From Gammaproteobacteria bacterium (GTDB taxonomy: Bacteria; Pseudomonadota; Gammaproteobacteria; Eutrophobiales; Eutrophobiaceae): DNA of 64,000 nucleotides. The translations under genes and the position numbers were made by a program. The DNA lies in the NCBI GenBank assembly GCA_030829985.1, contig JAURNW010000009.1:1-64000 (forward strand), read 5' to 3'. Positions 8,282-17,189 of the stretch are shown piece after piece. The notes below the pieces were generated by a model that was not told where the DNA came from, ran no database searches, and was given only the letters and a program-made list of their open reading frames with translations. Positions within the stretch are counted from its first letter, which is position 1; every line of letters begins with the position of its first letter.

Positions 8282-9595
8282 CTAGAGGCCATGAATGTTA
8301 TCCATCAGGTCTGGTAACCAGGTTACTAAATCAGGTATTAAAACAATAATTATTATTGTGATGACTTGTAGGAGCACAAAAGGAATTATACCGGTATATA
8401 TATCCTGAATACGCACCTCTGAAGGCGCAACCGCTTTAAGATAAAACAGCGAGAATCCAAAGGGTGGTGTAAGAAAAGAGGTTTGCAGGTTTATAGCAAT
8501 CAATACAGCAAACCAGAGTAAATCAATTCCAAATTGGCTTGCTATCGGAGCAAGTATTGGAATAACAATAAAACAGATCTGTAAAAAATCGAGAAAAAAA
8601 CCAAGCACAAAAATTAATAACATACTAACCAGCAAAAAGCCCCATTTGCCTCCCGGCAGGCTAGACATCACCTCTAATACCAGACTGTCTCCTCCCATCC
8701 CTCTAAATACGAGACCAAATGCTGTAGCACCGATTAATATCATAAAGACCATGCTGGTCAGTTTTGTTGTTTGCTGCATTGAGTCGTTAAGGTTTTTCAG
8801 AGTCAATTTTTTATGTACAGCCGCTAGAGTAAGTGAACCAATTGCACCTACTGCTGCTGATTCTGTCGGTGACGCTATACCAAAAAATATGGATCCAAGT
8901 ACCGCAAGAATCAGGATCAGCGGAGGCAAAAGGGTAATGAGTATTTGTATGTAGTTGAACTCATCTGAAGCTGATTTAAGCGCTGGTGCAGCCTCAGGTT
9001 TGTACCAGGCATATATAAGGATATACGACATGAACAATCCAACCAGCATTAGGCCAGGCATTACTGCGCCCATGAACAAACGACCCACTGGGACCCCCAT
9101 AACATCACCCAGCAATATTAAAATGATGCTGGGTGGGATAATTTGACCTAATGTGCCGGACGCAGCAATTGTGCCGGTGGCTAATGGTGCTGAGTAATTA
9201 TGTTTTAGCATCGTCGGTAAGGCGATAATTCCCATCGTAACAACCGTAGCACCTACCACACCAGTTGTTGCGGCTAACATAGCACCCACAATAACTATTG
9301 AAAGCGCCAGCCCGCCGTTTAACTTCCCACAAAGTTTGCCCATTGTTTCCAGCAACTCTTCAGCCAGACCGCATCGATCTAGAATAACGCCCATAAAAAC
9401 AAATAAGGGGACAGCTATTAAAGTGAAATTTGTCATTATTCCCCAGATTTGAAGGGGTAATAATGTGAAAAAATCAAACCCTAGAAAAATACCACCATAA
9501 AATAGAGCAACAGCACCAAGAGTGAAGGCAACAGGATAGCCCAACAATAAAAAGACCATCAGAGTTACAAACATCATTAAGACCCAGATTGTCAT
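8282..9595 (-). CDS. dctM: TRAP transporter large permease subunit
   Basis: The large membrane subunit of a tripartite ATP-independent periplasmic (TRAP) transporter, 437 residues with about 12 membrane helices. Together with the small subunit it imports organic acids or similar solutes using a sodium gradient. Family hallmarks include the N-terminal LLGYPVAFTLGA, the GATVVTMGIIALPTML segment and the ASGTLGQIIPPSIILILLGDVMG loop, plus a late LDFLQICFIVIPILAPIASQFG and LQTSFLTPPFGFSLFYLKAVAP. The start overlaps the end of the small-subunit gene by 4 bases, so the two are translationally coupled. No periplasmic binding protein gene is adjacent. Confidence 0.93.
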   Translation of the reverse strand: MTIWVLMMFVTLMVFLLLGYPVAFTLGAVALFYGGIFLGFDFFTLLPLQIWGIMTNFTLIAVPLFVFMGVILDRCGLAEELLETMGKLCGKLNGGLALSIVIVGAMLAATTGVVGATVVTMGIIALPTMLKHNYSAPLATGTIAASGTLGQIIPPSIILILLGDVMGVPVGRLFMGAVMPGLMLVGLFMSYILIYAWYKPEAAPALKSASDEFNYIQILITLLPPLILILAVLGSIFFGIASPTESAAVGAIGSLTLAAVHKKLTLKNLNDSMQQTTKLTSMVFMILIGATAFGLVFRGMGGDSLVLEVMSSLPGGKWGFLLVSMLLIFVLGFFLDFLQICFIVIPILAPIASQFGIDLLWFAVLIAINLQTSFLTPPFGFSLFYLKAVAPSEVRIQDIYTGIIPFVLLQVITIIIIVLIPDLVTWLPDLMDNIHGL

Positions 9596-10113
9596 TGTTG
9601 TTTATCCAATGCGATAGATAGTTTTTTTATTGCTTCGGCAATGCCTTGTATAAGTAGTAGGCAGAAACCGACTGGAATCATGGATTTGATCAACCAACGT
9701 ACAGCTAAGCCACCAGGATCAGGCGAGGCCTCATTGTGAACAAAGGCCTGTGAAACAAATGGCCAGGCACTCATGATAATGAGGAGGCAAAATGGAATCA
9801 GTAGAAATAATGTGCCAAACAGATCAATCCAGGCACGGTGTCGGTCTGTTAATAATTTACTTCTGTAAATAATATCCAGCCGGACATGTTCATCATGTTT
9901 TAGTGTGTATGCTGAACCGATGAGAAATATGACGGAGAATAAATGCCATTCCAGTTCTTGTAGCCCGATTGATCCACTTCGAAAAAGGTATCGCATGGAC
10001 ACGTCATAGCCGATAAGTAATACGAGCGTGAGCACTAGCCAAGAAGTATATTTCCCTATGAATTCGCTTATTGAATCTAGATTTGAACCTATTTTAATGA
10101 GTAAAGATTTCAA
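9592..10113 (-). CDS. dctQ: TRAP transporter small permease subunit
   Basis: A small integral-membrane TRAP subunit of 173 residues with four predicted helices. The segments YDVSMRYLFRSGSIGLQELEWHLFSVIFLIGSAYTL and HDEHVRLDIIY are typical of DctQ proteins. It starts at a TTG (10113); no ATG is available near the expected N-terminus and the ribosome binding site is weak. It lies upstream of and overlaps dctM. The solute-binding subunit DctP, usually in the same operon, is not present upstream (338 bases without a gene) or downstream (aroE follows on the other strand). Confidence 0.88.
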   Translation of the reverse strand: MKSLLIKIGSNLDSISEFIGKYTSWLVLTLVLLIGYDVSMRYLFRSGSIGLQELEWHLFSVIFLIGSAYTLKHDEHVRLDIIYRSKLLTDRHRAWIDLFGTLFLLIPFCLLIIMSAWPFVSQAFVHNEASPDPGGLAVRWLIKSMIPVGFCLLLIQGIAEAIKKLSIALDKQQ

Positions 10114-10451
10114 TGTTTTTTATAATTATTCTTTCGAATTGGGAGGCTAAAGTATAAACCATCGATGATAAAATGCAGAGCAGGTATGTAAATACTTACT
10201 TGGAGAATTTTAATGAGCATTATCATGGTTAAATTCATTATAAATATGAATTATGCACAGAAAACTACTGCTTTATATGCATTTTATTTATTTATGGATA
10301 GAATGACGCTGAAAGCGTTTAAAGTTAGTGTAAGCATATGAAATAGTTAATAAAAAACAGAATTTTTAGGTTTGTCACTTAAATTCAATAAATGAAGAGT
10401 TCATTAATGTCTAAATTTTCACTCAAAATAACACACAGAGTTATCCACAGG
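10114..10451. other. Gene-free gap with one perfect DnaA box
   Basis: This 338-base, AT-rich stretch upstream of dctQ and downstream of rsmA shows no coding frame worth reporting. It must hold the promoter for dctQM. A perfect DnaA box, TTATCCACA, occurs at 10441-10449, directly after the rsmA stop. A single box without neighbours is not evidence of an origin. Confidence 0.5.
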
Positions 10452-11252
10452 CTATAAAGCATTGATTTTTTGTTGGTGATAACAGTTTGCGAGCTTTACA
10501 AAGTCGAATATGTCCAGGTTTTCTGCGCGACTGTCGGGTGCAATATCGGCGTCTTTGATACTTGTTTCGTCCAGGTGTTTTTTTAGCGCATTTCTTATAG
10601 TTTTCCGTCGTTGTGAAAACGCCTCTCTAACGATTAATTTTAGGCTTTCATGATCATGGAGTTCATATCTTGGTTGTGCTAATGGACTTAGTCGTACTAT
10701 TGCCGAATCGACTTTCGGGCTGGGTGTAAATGCGCCTGGCTTGATGACAAACAATGACTCTACATCACAATAATATTGCAGCATGATAGATAAGCGTCCG
10801 TATTGTTTATTACCGCTTTTAGCACAAATTCGGTCAACGACCTCTTTTTGCAACATGAAAATCATGTCCTTGATAGAGTGCCTATAGCCCAGCAGGTGAA
10901 ACAGTATCGGCGTGCTGATGTTATAAGGCAGGTTCCCAACTATACGTAAATCCTCATAGTTGAATGAATCAAACTCCAGTTTTAAGGCATCTGCTTGATG
11001 AATAACTAATCGGCTATCATCTGCAAAATCTGTTTTTAACGTTGCAACGAGATCACGGTCTATTTCAATTACATCGAGTTTTTCAACATGATTCAGCAAT
11101 AGTCTAGTTAGTGCGCCTTTCCCCGGACCAATTTCAATAATATGGTCCTCTTTCTGAGGATGAATGGTATCAATAATACGTTGAATTACAGTTGGATCAT
11201 GCAAGAAGTTTTGGCCAAAACGTTTACGGGCACGGTGTTGATCAGCGTTCAT
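10452..11252 (-). CDS. rsmA: 16S rRNA (adenine1518-N6/adenine1519-N6)-dimethyltransferase
   Basis: KsgA/RsmA, 266 residues. It uses S-adenosylmethionine (SAM) to dimethylate two adjacent adenines near the 3' end of 16S rRNA late in small-subunit assembly. Visible motifs are KRFGQNFLHDP at the N-terminus, the SAM-binding IIEIGPGKGALT and the catalytic NLPYNIS. The C-terminal helical region includes the AFSQRRKTIRNALK segment. The ATG at 11252 lies inside the end of pdxA (11-base overlap), so it is coupled to the lptD-surA-pdxA operon. In E. coli apaG and apaH follow; here transcription meets only the TRAP genes. Confidence 0.97.
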   Translation of the reverse strand: MNADQHRARKRFGQNFLHDPTVIQRIIDTIHPQKEDHIIEIGPGKGALTRLLLNHVEKLDVIEIDRDLVATLKTDFADDSRLVIHQADALKLEFDSFNYEDLRIVGNLPYNISTPILFHLLGYRHSIKDMIFMLQKEVVDRICAKSGNKQYGRLSIMLQYYCDVESLFVIKPGAFTPSPKVDSAIVRLSPLAQPRYELHDHESLKLIVREAFSQRRKTIRNALKKHLDETSIKDADIAPDSRAENLDIFDFVKLANCYHQQKINAL

Positions 11253-12279
11253 CTAAAGTGATATCAGTATCAAACATAGTTGATTCATGTTGTGCTAATT
11301 CGTTTGCCATATCAATCGCTGCTATCAAGCTGCTGCAATCAGCCTTGCCTGTGCCGGCAAGTTCAAGTGCCGTGCCGTGATCTACCGATGTTCTAATAAT
11401 AGGCAAGCCCAAAGTAATATTAACGGCTTCGCCAAAGCCCAGTGTCTTGAGCACAGGTAAGCCCTGATCATGATACATACAAATAAAAACATCTGTTTTT
11501 TGTCTTATCTCAGGTCTAAATGCTGTATCTGCCGGTAATGGTCCGGTTAGGTCGTGACCACGGTTAATAAAATCGTTTATCACGGGAGATATTATAGTCA
11601 TGTCTTCGGTTCCTAAATGACCACCTTCCCCTGCATGAGGGTTTAAACCACACACCGTAATTCTGGGTTGGCTAATACCGAAACGTTGTTTCATTTCGTT
11701 GATAACGATGCGTATTGTGGATTCAACGCTATCATGTGTTATTGCATCGGGTACATCGCGCAGTGGTAGATGAGTTGTTACCAATGCTACACACAGTTCT
11801 GGACAGCTAAGCAACATCACTGGTTTGGCATTTCCACAGCGTTCGGAGAAATATTCGGTATGACCACTGAATTTAATTCCTGCATCATTGATTACCGATT
11901 TTTGCAAAGGGGTTGTAACAACAGCCGCATAACGTTTTGCCAGACATTCGCGTGAAGCTATATCAAGCATCTCGAGTACATAAGCAGCGTTACGAGGATC
12001 TAGCTTACCTGGCCGGCAAGTTTCTTTTAATTTAATTGGAATTACATTTAATGATTTAATATCAGAGACAGTTTGAGACTCTCTGAGAGTTGAAACAACA
12101 TTAATGGCTAGAGGCAAGCATAATTGTTGCGCGCGTTGTTCAAGCAAATCAGGATCAGCAATAACCGTTAACAGTTGATTATGATTTATTTGTGCCAGTT
12201 TGATTATTAAGTCTGGGCCAATTCCTGCCGGTTCACCCGAGGTAAGTAAAATACGTGGTTTTTTTTTACTAGCTATCAT
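11242..12279 (-). CDS. pdxA: 4-hydroxythreonine-4-phosphate dehydrogenase
   Basis: PdxA, 345 residues, oxidises 4-phosphohydroxy-L-threonine in the DXP-dependent pathway of pyridoxal phosphate synthesis. The N-terminal SGEPAGIGPDL, the metal-site histidines in SGHTEYF, VTTHLPLRDV and MYHDQGLPVLKTLGF, and the LPIIRTSVDHGTALELAGTGKAD block are diagnostic. It starts at an ATG that overlaps the end of surA by 11 bases and its own 3' end overlaps rsmA. A run of nine A follows codon 4 on the coding strand, a possible slippage spot, though the frame is intact. Confidence 0.96.
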   Translation of the reverse strand: MIASKKKPRILLTSGEPAGIGPDLIIKLAQINHNQLLTVIADPDLLEQRAQQLCLPLAINVVSTLRESQTVSDIKSLNVIPIKLKETCRPGKLDPRNAAYVLEMLDIASRECLAKRYAAVVTTPLQKSVINDAGIKFSGHTEYFSERCGNAKPVMLLSCPELCVALVTTHLPLRDVPDAITHDSVESTIRIVINEMKQRFGISQPRITVCGLNPHAGEGGHLGTEDMTIISPVINDFINRGHDLTGPLPADTAFRPEIRQKTDVFICMYHDQGLPVLKTLGFGEAVNITLGLPIIRTSVDHGTALELAGTGKADCSSLIAAIDMANELAQHESTMFDTDITLDER

Positions 12280-13579
12280 CTAAGCGATATTCGACGTACG
12301 CTTCGTCCCGTATTTGTCGGGTCCAGTTTTGCATAGATTCTTCAAGTTTACGTTCTCTAATAATCGCTCTGGCCTTGCCTCTTTTTAGAGATTCACTGTT
12401 ATCAAAGTTTCTTCGTTCCAGAACTTCCAGAATATGCCAACCATAATCAGTTTTGAATACTTTGCTTACTTTGCCAGGTTCCAAATTGTCCATTACTTTT
12501 TGAAACTCCGGAACCAGCGAGCCTGGAGTCGTCCAGCCCAAATCGCCACCATTGATAGCGCTGCCCGGGTCATCAGAGTTTCCTTTGGCTAATAATCCAA
12601 AATCATCACCATTTTCAATTCGAGTTTTGAGTTGTTTTGCTTTTTCACGAGCCTGCTTCCTAGTGGTTAATTCATCTTCCTTAATCAGGATATGTCGCGC
12701 GCGGGTTTGTTGAACTATGTGCTCCTCGTCGCTCTTAATGTCCTTAATTGTAATAATATGAAAGCCACTAGGGCTTTGAATCAGTTCGCTGATATCTCCT
12801 TTTTTCATGTCGGGTATATAATCTGCAAATAATGAGGGAATCTCTTCCATCTTGCGCCAGCCCAGGTCACCACCATTTTCTGCATTGCCTCCATCGGAAA
12901 CAGATTTTGCAGTTTCAGCAAAATCGGCACCGGCCAGTAGATCCTTCTGAACTTTAGAGGCAACCAATCTGACTTGTTCAACCTCATCAGCGGTTGCCTC
13001 TGCGGGTAATGCCAACAGTATGTGAGATATTAATACTTCGGTCTGAATTGACCCCTGATGTTCCTGGTTTGCCAGAAAATTATCAATTTCTTTCTCAGTT
13101 ACAACAATACGGTTTTCAACCTGACGTCTACGTAATTGGCTCAGGGCGATCTCATTGCGAATATCTTCTCGAAATTGTTCATAGTTATATCCGTCTTGCT
13201 CAAGGATATCTCTAAATTGGGTTAGAGAGACTTTGTTTTCCGAAGCGATATTACTGATGGTTCGATTCAGTGCCTCGTCATTAACTTTAATGCCGGTCTT
13301 TTCTGCAATTTGTAACTGAATTCGATTTTGAACAAGCTTATCAAGTACTTGGCGCTCCAGCACAGATTCAGGGGGTAATTGAGAACCTTGTTGTTGCAAC
13401 TGCTGACGTATGGTGTGAACTTTCGCTTCCAGTTCACTTTGCATGATCACATCTTCATTCACGACTGCAACAATGCGATCCAGTGGCACATAAGCATGTA
13501 CATTAAACTGGATTATACATAGGGCTAATAACCCCAACATAAAATGTCGGGGTTTTGTTCTGGAAATTCTAAAATTCAC
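12269..13579 (-). CDS. surA: Periplasmic chaperone / peptidyl-prolyl isomerase SurA
   Basis: SurA, 436 residues, escorts outer-membrane proteins such as LptD across the periplasm. A signal peptide (hydrophobic segment around residues 14-28, ending VHA) precedes the N-terminal chaperone domain (LDRIVAVVNEDVIMQSEL, then helices to about residue 170). Two parvulin domains follow (about 175-275 and 290-390), each with the GGDLGW signature. The start is a GTG at 13579 that overlaps the lptD stop by 11 bases. Position directly behind lptD is the standard gammaproteobacterial order and matches its function as an LptD chaperone. Confidence 0.96.
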   Translation of the reverse strand: MNFRISRTKPRHFMLGLLALCIIQFNVHAYVPLDRIVAVVNEDVIMQSELEAKVHTIRQQLQQQGSQLPPESVLERQVLDKLVQNRIQLQIAEKTGIKVNDEALNRTISNIASENKVSLTQFRDILEQDGYNYEQFREDIRNEIALSQLRRRQVENRIVVTEKEIDNFLANQEHQGSIQTEVLISHILLALPAEATADEVEQVRLVASKVQKDLLAGADFAETAKSVSDGGNAENGGDLGWRKMEEIPSLFADYIPDMKKGDISELIQSPSGFHIITIKDIKSDEEHIVQQTRARHILIKEDELTTRKQAREKAKQLKTRIENGDDFGLLAKGNSDDPGSAINGGDLGWTTPGSLVPEFQKVMDNLEPGKVSKVFKTDYGWHILEVLERRNFDNSESLKRGKARAIIRERKLEESMQNWTRQIRDEAYVEYRLDDS

Positions 13580-15869
13580 TCTGGTAACCGGGGATTTGTT
13601 GTTTCAGGAAGTCTACTGTCTTTTTACCTATTCCGGCTAGTCCTTTTAATTCCATTTGTAAAAAAATGCCAGTATCAAATGCGCCATCTACATTGGAGAG
13701 GAAACGCCGTGCGACTGCTCTAACGCCCCAGCAACAGCTTTCATATTCAACACCACCAAAAAGCTCTAATGAACGACCTTCAGGTACGGCATAATTCCAT
13801 CGTCCTACAACACTCCAGTTGTTTTTGATTGGCCAGCTAAAAGAAAGGTCAGTTTGATCAATATCAGTAGTGGCAACTCCAAAACTATCAAATCCAACAA
13901 CGGTATTAATTTCATTACTACGAACTACACGATACGCGAAATTTATAATTTTATCAGGGGCAGGATTATAAGCTACCTGAAGTGTCATTTTTTCAGTGCT
14001 ATCTGAGACATAGGGGTTCCATTGAAAATCGCCACTTAGACGAGTATTTTTTATGAGGTTGGTATTAAATGCTGCAACCAATGACGAAGTGTCTTGATCT
14101 CGGACTAACAGACCTGGGAGAGTCACTTTTCGATCACGAAAATAAAAAATCTGTCCAAAACTAATAGACCCAATATTTTGTCCAGTATCCTGCTTAATCA
14201 ATTGTGAAGTTACAGCCAAAGTAACCTGATTGGCATCGCCAACCCGATCAGGCCCAGCAAATCGATCTGGATAAAATAATGAATCGAATGAGAAAGTATA
14301 TAAACCACTATCAAATACAGGCAAATCTTCCTGCCCATCATGCGGTGTGTACCGATAAAAAAGTCGTGGTTCTAGCGTTTGAATATAGTCAGTATTAAAT
14401 AAATCAATGTCTCTTTCCAGAAAAATACCACTATCTAGACTAAATATTGGCAGCACTCTATTCGGACTGGATTCGAATAATGAATTTTCATTCAAGGCGT
14501 ATTGTGTGTAGCGTAAGCTGAGTTTAGGCTCAATGAAGGTCGCAGCAGTAGTCATTGGAAAACTTACATAGGGGTTTAAATCAAAACGTGCGCCATTCAC
14601 AACATCTAATAATGGCGTATTCTCACCTCTGTCAAAATAGACAACTTCACTAGTAAGTCCAAAGTTTAGTTCATGATTTCTTTTAGGTTGGTTATAATTA
14701 AAAAGTATCTGTGGTAATCGTTTATAGGGTCTGGAAGTGGTCGGAATACTACGGTTTACTGTTTGAAAGTTTTGAACTCGTGCTAAACCCCACCAATTAG
14801 AACCGGAATAGGTGATATCTGCCCGTTGTTCGAGAAAAGAAGTACTCGTTACACTTAGTTGGCTACCAAAATCCTCAAAATAAAATTTATCGGAGACTCT
14901 ACTATAAGTCAGGAATAAATTGCCTGTGCTGGCAAACCGTTGGTTAAGCTCTAAATCAATGAAATTTCGATGCTTGTCTTCTCGACCATTATCACTGGGC
15001 AAATACTCTAAATTAATTTCACCACTACCGCGATTATGCAAGTAACGATATTCACCCATCGCCATGACACCGCTATCCGTTAATAAACGCGGTGTTAGTG
15101 TTGCATCCATATTAGGGCTAATGTTCCAGTAATAAGGGGTACGAAACTCAAACCCGTTTCTATTCGTGTTGCCATAGCCTGGTGCGAGGAAACCAGTTTT
15201 GCGTTCTTTACTTAATGCGAAAGATAAATAAGGCGTATAAAATACAGGGACATCTTTTACGCGGATGACGACGTTTCTTGCTTTGCCGTAGTTCTTTTCG
15301 TGATCCAGAGACAGACTGCTGGCTGTGAAATTCCAAAACTGGTCATCAGGGTCACAAGTTGTGTATTCCAGTTTTTCCAGATCGGTACGGGTGCCAATAT
15401 CAAGTACCATTTTATCTGCAGAGCCTCGTCCACGACTTTCTTTCAATATGTAATCTGCACTGGTGAATTCACCCACACCATTATCAAATTTCAAGAAAGC
15501 ATCTTCGCTATTCAAGAAGAGGTCGACATCCCAATAATTTACATTTCCATCGAGGTTAGCCGTGTCTTCGGGTTGGTTATATACGATAGTATCTGCTGTT
15601 ACTTGTTGAGTATTTCGGGTAATTTCGGCATTACCAGAGAGTGTCGATATTCCGTTTTCGATGAGATCTGCCTCATCAGCAGTCATATAAGTATCATCTT
15701 CGTCCAATTCCGCATCGACAAACGGCCGGTCCGGGATATTGAGTGATTGAGGACAAATCAGGCTAGTATAATCGCCACCAAGCTCAGCAGAAAATGTCTC
15801 GGTCATGAGTCCAAACGATAGCAGACTGCTACCTAAATATATGACTAGTCTGTTCACAATGAGATTCAT
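13569..15869 (-). CDS. lptD: LPS-assembly protein LptD
   Basis: The outer-membrane translocon component that inserts lipopolysaccharide into the outer leaflet, 766 residues. A signal peptide (about residues 1-28) leads to an OstA-like beta-taco domain (about 55-190: TADTIVYNQPEDTANLDG and similar strands) and a large C-terminal beta barrel. The four disulfide cysteines known from E. coli are all present: Cys39, the Cys in EYTTCDPDDQFW and the CC pair in ESCCWGV. It starts at an ATG and is the first gene of the lptD-surA-pdxA-rsmA operon. The promoter must lie in the 156 bases shared with the divergent efflux operon. Confidence 0.96.
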   Translation of the reverse strand: MNLIVNRLVIYLGSSLLSFGLMTETFSAELGGDYTSLICPQSLNIPDRPFVDAELDEDDTYMTADEADLIENGISTLSGNAEITRNTQQVTADTIVYNQPEDTANLDGNVNYWDVDLFLNSEDAFLKFDNGVGEFTSADYILKESRGRGSADKMVLDIGTRTDLEKLEYTTCDPDDQFWNFTASSLSLDHEKNYGKARNVVIRVKDVPVFYTPYLSFALSKERKTGFLAPGYGNTNRNGFEFRTPYYWNISPNMDATLTPRLLTDSGVMAMGEYRYLHNRGSGEINLEYLPSDNGREDKHRNFIDLELNQRFASTGNLFLTYSRVSDKFYFEDFGSQLSVTSTSFLEQRADITYSGSNWWGLARVQNFQTVNRSIPTTSRPYKRLPQILFNYNQPKRNHELNFGLTSEVVYFDRGENTPLLDVVNGARFDLNPYVSFPMTTAATFIEPKLSLRYTQYALNENSLFESSPNRVLPIFSLDSGIFLERDIDLFNTDYIQTLEPRLFYRYTPHDGQEDLPVFDSGLYTFSFDSLFYPDRFAGPDRVGDANQVTLAVTSQLIKQDTGQNIGSISFGQIFYFRDRKVTLPGLLVRDQDTSSLVAAFNTNLIKNTRLSGDFQWNPYVSDSTEKMTLQVAYNPAPDKIINFAYRVVRSNEINTVVGFDSFGVATTDIDQTDLSFSWPIKNNWSVVGRWNYAVPEGRSLELFGGVEYESCCWGVRAVARRFLSNVDGAFDTGIFLQMELKGLAGIGKKTVDFLKQQIPGYQSEF

Positions 15870-16025
15870 TCCGTTCCGAGTTCTTATAATTATTTGTCTA
15901 GTTTATAGTGTCTAAAATCGCATACAATGGTTTTATCTTCAAATTTTTATTCAATATCATTGTCAAACAAGTAATTACAGCAAATTCCGGCGCAATATTA
16001 AGCGAGTTCTAACTATATTTATCTC

Positions 16026-17162
16026 ATGAGAATACTTTTTATAATCACTATTTCAGTATTAATCATTGCCGCATTATTCTGGACGAAGCCCGATACCTAT
16101 GCTGAACTCCAGACCTTGCCACCGCCAACCGTGAATGTTGATTTCGTTGAGCAGATTGACCTCCAGCCTATCACAGAAGTGACCGGAAAATTACAGCCAG
16201 CTCGAAAAGCAAACCTGCATTTTCAGGTGTCCGGACAGGTAGATAAACGGTTCGTTGAAGTAGGTCAATATGTCGAAGCAAATGCTCTTATGCTCAGCAT
16301 AGAGGCGGGTGATTTTCTCGATGAAGTAGAGGAATCAACTGCGAGATTGAGAACTGAGCGTGCTGCAATAGAGCGAGACTCCGAATTATTGCAGTTAATG
16401 CGGCGAGATCTCGAACTGCAGGAGCAGGAAGTTGCAAGATTAGAACGACTAGGTCGGGATTCACTCACTTCAAAATCAAACTATGATCAGACTTTACAAG
16501 CCTTATACCGACAACAAGCAGAGGAAGCACGACTTAAACATAGTGTTGACTCTGCACGATCTCGTTTAATGATAGAGCAGGTACGCTTAAGTAAGGCTGA
16601 AAGAAACCTGAAGCGTGCACAATTGTTATCTCCTTTTAACGGAACCATCAACGCAATTCATGTCGATGTGGGTGATTATGTCTCGCCCGGTCAGGCAGCA
16701 CTCGAAATCGTTCAGGTTGACAAACTGGATCTCAATTTAGAAATTACTGGAATGTCAGCATCTCAATTGCAAATGGGTCAAACAATAAAAGTATTTACGA
16801 ATAACGATGAAAGAGAAGGACAAATAATTTCACTCGCAGTAGATCCAAATGATGAGACAAATACGCACTCATTAAAAATCCGGTTACCCTCGGATGGTTT
16901 TTTTGCCGGTCAATTAGCAGTGGCACACTTACCGGGACATTTTTATAAGAATGCCAATGTAATACCTATTAGTGCTATTTTATATGAAGACGGTCAGTCA
17001 TACGTATTTGAAGTTGTAGATGATCATGTAACAAAAAAAACAATTAAGCTAATTGAACGTTATAAAGAGTTACAAATTATTGCAGGACTTGAATCGGGTA
17101 GCAGAATTATAAGCAAAGATGTTTCCAGTTTAGCTGATGGACAAAAGGTCATTGTTCCTTAG
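16026..17162 (+). CDS. RND efflux periplasmic adaptor subunit
   Basis: A membrane-fusion protein of 378 residues. It starts with a single hydrophobic segment (residues about 2-18) and then shows the usual hairpin order: a lipoyl half-motif (KANLHFQVSGQVDKRFVEVGQ), a long alpha-hairpin rich in Glu, Arg and Leu (about 90-195), the second lipoyl half (RAQLLSPFNGTINAIHVDVGDYV) and beta-barrel and membrane-proximal domains. It would link the inner-membrane pump encoded 27 bases downstream to an outer-membrane channel, which is not encoded here. Substrate unknown. Confidence 0.9.
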   Translation: MRILFIITISVLIIAALFWTKPDTYAELQTLPPPTVNVDFVEQIDLQPITEVTGKLQPARKANLHFQVSGQVDKRFVEVGQYVEANALMLSIEAGDFLDEVEESTARLRTERAAIERDSELLQLMRRDLELQEQEVARLERLGRDSLTSKSNYDQTLQALYRQQAEEARLKHSVDSARSRLMIEQVRLSKAERNLKRAQLLSPFNGTINAIHVDVGDYVSPGQAALEIVQVDKLDLNLEITGMSASQLQMGQTIKVFTNNDEREGQIISLAVDPNDETNTHSLKIRLPSDGFFAGQLAVAHLPGHFYKNANVIPISAILYEDGQSYVFEVVDDHVTKKTIKLIERYKELQIIAGLESGSRIISKDVSSLADGQKVIVP

Positions 17163-17189
17163 TCACGATATAGTATTTGTTAGTTAGCC

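Noticed and set aside
10441-10449. Perfect DnaA box TTATCCACA as part of a replication origin
   Set aside because: A single box, with no cluster of boxes, AT-rich unwinding repeats or dnaA-dnaN-type genes nearby. One match per several kilobases is expected by chance in AT-rich DNA.
15300-15746. Plus-strand frame of 148 codons inside lptD
   Set aside because: Antisense shadow of a well-supported gene, with no start signals or recognisable motifs.
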